Origin: Woeseia sp.
GTDB taxonomy: Bacteria > Pseudomonadota > Gammaproteobacteria > Steroidobacterales > Woeseiaceae
Direction of reading: 5' to 3'
DNA: 25,847 bases
NCBI GenBank assembly: GCA_003229095.1
Contig: QIHS01000091.1
Location: 1 to 25,847, forward strand
Under the pieces are notes generated by a model, which was not told the origin of the DNA, ran no database searches, and saw only the letters and a program-made list of their open reading frames with translations. Numbering within the stretch: position 1 is the stretch's first letter; each line of letters starts with the position of its first letter. The position numbers and the translations under genes were made by a program. Positions 23,026 to 25,847 of this stretch are shown here, piece by piece.

Positions 23026-25448
23026 AATTTAGCGCAATCATTATCAGAGATAGCGGCGGTGAGCGTCGTCTGGAATCGACCCGCCTGCCATTACGTCTTG
23101 GTACCGGGGCCGATTGTGATATTCGCCTGCCGGGACCGGGAAGCGGTGCCGTTGCACTGCTCGACGATCTGGACGGCGAGCCTTTTGTACAGCCGGTCGG
23201 TGCGGCGGGCGTCCTCAAAATCAATAGTGAAATTTTAACCGCATCCAGAAAGCTGGAAGCCGGAGACGAGCTGGAGTTTTTCGGCACGCGCATCGTTGTC
23301 GGTGAGACAGAGGATGCGATGTCACTTGATGTTCGCCTGGAAGCCAGCGTTTATGTGACAAAGCCGCCAGAACTCGCGGATGCCTCTACATTGTCGGCAG
23401 AAGAGACGATTGTCGCGACTGCGTTTCGCCGCGCCACGGATGCAACGGCAGTTGACGTCGAGCCAACAGGTAGTCGGTGGCAGGCTTTCGTCGGTGTCGC
23501 GGTTACCATCCTTGTTCTGATCTCGTGGCTGCTATTCACCTCGAAGTCGATTCAATTCGACGTGCAGCCAGGTGGTGCCGATGAAGTATCGGTCACCGGC
23601 GGCTGGTTTCAATTGCCGATCGGCGAGCGAATTTTGCTGCGAGAGGGAGACTATACGGTCAACGTTGTAAAAGAAGGATATTACGACGCTGCACAAAGCC
23701 TGAATGTAGACGATGCGCCAAGCAAGACGGTCATCATCCAGATGCGAAAATTGCCCGGACAGCTTACCGTCATGACAGATCCGGCAGTCGAAGCTTTTGT
23801 TGCCGTCGACGACACGCGCCTCGGACAAGCGCCTTTTGGTCCGATTGAGCTGGAACCCGGCACGCATTCAGTCACGGTGACTGCAGATAGATTCTTGCCA
23901 TTTTCCCAGCGCTTGTCAGTTCCGGGATTGGGATTGCACCAGCAACTGAACGTGCAGTTGGTGCCGTTATGGGCGAATGTTGACATCAATTCGGAACCAC
24001 AGGGGGCTGCTGTCTACCAGGGGACAACGAAGGTCGGCGAAACGCCGCTGCGCCTCGAGTTGATGGAAGGCTCGCACCCTCTGAGTTTAATCAAGCCAGG
24101 TTTTAAGGCTTGGGACGGAAGCGTGGACACGCTTGCCAATGTAGGACAAACCCTGCCGACTATTCAGTTGGAACCTGCGAACGCTCAGCTTCGAGTAGCT
24201 TCGATTCCGCGCGGTGCCAACGTGACCGTAAACGGCCGTTATCGTGGACAATCTCCGGTGACGGTTGCCTTGTCGCCCGACGTTAACTACGAAATCGGCC
24301 TGTCGAAAGCCGGTTATGGGTCTGCAAGTCAGCGCATTCGGCTGGCCGCTGCGGCGTTCGAGGAGATCACCGTTGACCTGACCGCCCGGGTGGGCGAAGT
24401 CACCGTGGCTGTTCTTCCCGAAGATGCCACCGTGTATGTCGACGGACAGGCTCGCGGCAGTGGTACCGTCACCATGCGTCTGTCTTCAGCACCGCACCAG
24501 CTGGAAGTTAGAAAAAGCGGCTTTGCAACCTTCGTTCGCAGTGTGACACCGCGTCCGGGTTATCCGCAGATCATTCAGGTGCGGCTGCTCTCCGATGCGG
24601 AGGTGCTGGCTCGAAGCACCGCTAACTCGATCACGACATCGCAGGGCCAGGAATTGAAACGGATCGAGCCAGGCGGTTTCACGATGGGCACATCGCGGCG
24701 CGAGCAGGGCAGGCGCGCGAACGAGGTATTGCGACCGGTGATCCTGACCAAACCCTTTTTCTTGTCGACTAAAGAAGTGAGCAATCGCGAGTTTGGCCGA
24801 TTTCGTTCTGGTCACAATTCCGGTGGCGAATTGCATGTATCGCTGGCAGGCGATTTGAACCCCGTGGTCAACGTTAGCTGGGAAGACGCAATCGACTACT
24901 GCGTGTGGCTTAGCGTGCAGGAAGGGCTGACGCCGGCTTACAAGAAAGTATTCCAGAAATGGCAACCCGTGTTGCCGACACCGGACGGTTATCGATTGCC
25001 GACTGAAGCGGAGTGGGTATGGGCCATTCGCTACCAGGGACGCAATACCGCAGCGAGTTTTCCGTGGGGTGGGCGCATGCCGCCGCAGCGTGATAGCGGT
25101 AATTATGCCGGCAAGTCCGCAATAGGCCTGGTGCGTTCGATCCTGCCGGGTTGGGATGACGGCTATGCGTCTACTGCACCCGTGGGCAGTTTCGCGCCAA
25201 ATGCGCTGGGTATTTTTGATGGCGGTGGCAACGTTGCCGAATGGGTTCAGGATTATTACTCCGTCGCAACGCCGGGCCAGGCTGAGCCGGCGAACGATCC
25301 ACTGGGGCCGACCACGGGTTCCAACCGGGTCATTCGTGGCTCCAGCTGGATGCATTCAGGCATCCTGGAGCTGCGTCTGGGTTATCGCAACTTTGGCAAT
25401 AGCGGTTACGCCGATGTTGGCTTCCGTATCGCAAGAAATGTAGAGTAA
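23022..25448 (+). CDS. FHA-like / PEGA-repeat / FGE-sulfatase-fold membrane protein
   Basis: 808 residues. Residues 1-100 resemble an FHA domain (LRLGTGADCDIRLPG, then LKINSEIL, LEAGDELEFF), but the SRxH phosphopeptide-binding motif is replaced by SGAVA. A transmembrane helix lies at about 153-172. Five PEGA-type beta repeats follow (about 178-535; PGTHSVTV, EGSHPLSLIKPGF, NVTVNGRYRGQSPV, ATVYVDGQARGS). Residues 544-806 form an FGE-sulfatase/SUMF1 domain: GGFTMGTS, KPFFLSTKEVSNREF, PVVNVSWEDAIDYC, RLPTEAEW, GNVAEWVQDYY, RVIRGSSW and DVGFRIAR. The two catalytic cysteines of formylglycine-generating enzymes are absent, and the only cysteine in this domain is in DYCVW. Start is TTG overlapping the kinase TGA, with GAGGAA 7 nt upstream. 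It is the likely partner of the adjoining kinase, with a binding rather than an enzymatic FGE fold. Confidence 0.87.
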   Translation: MKFSAIIIRDSGGERRLESTRLPLRLGTGADCDIRLPGPGSGAVALLDDLDGEPFVQPVGAAGVLKINSEILTASRKLEAGDELEFFGTRIVVGETEDAMSLDVRLEASVYVTKPPELADASTLSAEETIVATAFRRATDATAVDVEPTGSRWQAFVGVAVTILVLISWLLFTSKSIQFDVQPGGADEVSVTGGWFQLPIGERILLREGDYTVNVVKEGYYDAAQSLNVDDAPSKTVIIQMRKLPGQLTVMTDPAVEAFVAVDDTRLGQAPFGPIELEPGTHSVTVTADRFLPFSQRLSVPGLGLHQQLNVQLVPLWANVDINSEPQGAAVYQGTTKVGETPLRLELMEGSHPLSLIKPGFKAWDGSVDTLANVGQTLPTIQLEPANAQLRVASIPRGANVTVNGRYRGQSPVTVALSPDVNYEIGLSKAGYGSASQRIRLAAAAFEEITVDLTARVGEVTVAVLPEDATVYVDGQARGSGTVTMRLSSAPHQLEVRKSGFATFVRSVTPRPGYPQIIQVRLLSDAEVLARSTANSITTSQGQELKRIEPGGFTMGTSRREQGRRANEVLRPVILTKPFFLSTKEVSNREFGRFRSGHNSGGELHVSLAGDLNPVVNVSWEDAIDYCVWLSVQEGLTPAYKKVFQKWQPVLPTPDGYRLPTEAEWVWAIRYQGRNTAASFPWGGRMPPQRDSGNYAGKSAIGLVRSILPGWDDGYASTAPVGSFAPNALGIFDGGGNVAEWVQDYYSVATPGQAEPANDPLGPTTGSNRVIRGSSWMHSGILELRLGYRNFGNSGYADVGFRIARNVE

Positions 25449-25455
25449 ATATTAC

Positions 25456-25480
25456 GGACCTTTGTGCGTTAATGAGGTCC
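25456..25480 (+). other. Intergenic hairpin between the FGE-fold gene and the acidic-protein gene
   Basis: GGACCT and AGGTCC form perfect 6-bp inverted arms around a 13-nt loop. No T-tract follows, so it is a weak terminator at best. It could stabilise the upstream mRNA end or attenuate read-through into the small downstream gene. Confidence 0.35.
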
Positions 25481-25511
25481 AACTAACAGTTGCCTGTTCA
25501 TAGAGAAGAGT

Positions 25512-25787
25512 ATGCGCGAATATTCAAGAGTTCTGTTTTTGCTGCTTTTGCTGGCAGTGCCGGCCTCGTCACAGGAAGAAGATGCGGATGCTGCTGCAGA
25601 CGATGCGGTGGATACGGTCGAAGCAACGGGGTCAACCGATGTGGCTGAGGTGCTCGAGGTTGTCGAGGAGGAAGAAATTGATGACAGTGACCTCGATATT
25701 CAAACTTATGAAGAGGATGAGGACGATTTTGTGCCAACCGAAGAAATTCCGGCCGGTGAACCGATTCCGCTGCCATCAAATATCTGA
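25512..25787 (+). CDS. Small acidic secreted protein
   Basis: 91 residues. MREYSRVLFLLLLLAVPASS is a clear Sec signal peptide with predicted cleavage near ASS-Q and no lipobox cysteine. The mature part, about 71 residues, is dominated by Asp and Glu (QEEDADAAADDAVDTVEATG, EVVEEEEIDDSDLDI, YEEDEDDFVPTEEIPAGE) with almost no basic residues. It is probably disordered. AGAAGAG precedes the ATG. It follows the FGE-fold gene by 63 nt on the same strand, so it may be the last member of the cluster. Possible roles are cation binding or electrostatic contact with basic partner surfaces. No family is recognised. Confidence 0.72.
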   Translation: MREYSRVLFLLLLLAVPASSQEEDADAAADDAVDTVEATGSTDVAEVLEVVEEEEIDDSDLDIQTYEEDEDDFVPTEEIPAGEPIPLPSNI

Positions 25788-25847
25788 AACACAGAATATC
25801 TGACAATCAAGCTGCCTGAGTGACCTCGCCCGGGCAGGCGGAGAAAA

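Noticed and set aside
24486..25355. 289-codon minus-strand frame
   Set aside because: Antisense of the FGE-fold domain, which is clearly the coding strand.
15767..25787. Type VI secretion locus
   Set aside because: Kinase, phosphatase and FHA-like genes are suggestive, but no tssB/C, tssK, tssM, hcp, vgrG or clpV is present in the window.
25812..25839. Terminator at the window end
   Set aside because: CTGCC/GGCAG and GCCTG/CAGGC arms can pair, but no T-tract follows before the sequence ends.

Overview
The window reads as chromosomal DNA from a free-living, probably marine, gammaproteobacterium. The support is the fused hisIE, the bifunctional hisB, the enteric-type his gene order G-D-C-B-H-A-F-IE, the long-form HisG, and a moderate-GC, densely packed layout. 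No species can be named from sequence alone. No tRNA, rRNA, transposase, integrase or CRISPR array was seen.

Left part (1-8018). A truncated DUF7009-type gene and a DUF2461 gene are followed by a leucine-type amino acid dehydrogenase. A secreted formylglycine-type sulfatase converges on the dehydrogenase. Diverging from the sulfatase is a plus-strand unit of acetoacetyl-CoA synthetase, a hotdog thioesterase (4-nt overlap) and glycerol kinase. The dehydrogenase and the acetoacetate-activating enzyme could both serve branched-chain amino acid or ketone-body carbon use. The sulfatase fits scavenging of sulfated organic matter.

Middle (8044-15501, minus strand). This is a complete, tightly coupled histidine biosynthesis operon. 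It is headed by a TrpR/YerC-family repressor gene and an operator-like inverted repeat that contains an 18-bp TrpR-box-like palindrome. hisF has no ATG, GTG or TTG at its proper N-terminus. It appears to start at ATT behind an excellent Shine-Dalgarno sequence inside the end of hisA.

Right part (15767-25787, plus strand). This is the accessory-looking and most interesting region: a gene set for Ser/Thr phosphorylation and the cell envelope. In order it encodes a cytosolic non-RD kinase with a Lys/Gly repeat linker and four zinc ribbons, a PP2C phosphatase overlapping it by 4 nt, a glycine-rich lipoprotein with nine 27-bp repeats, and a second lipoprotein of unknown function. These are followed by a transmembrane kinase with a TPR-like extracytoplasmic part, a degenerate FHA - TM - five PEGA - FGE-sulfatase-fold protein lacking catalytic cysteines, and a small acidic secreted protein. 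The layout suggests an inner-membrane kinase signalling through or assembling an envelope complex, tuned by the cytosolic kinase/phosphatase pair. It resembles the kinase/phosphatase/FHA control module of type VI secretion loci, but no secretion core gene is present here. Its function is unknown.
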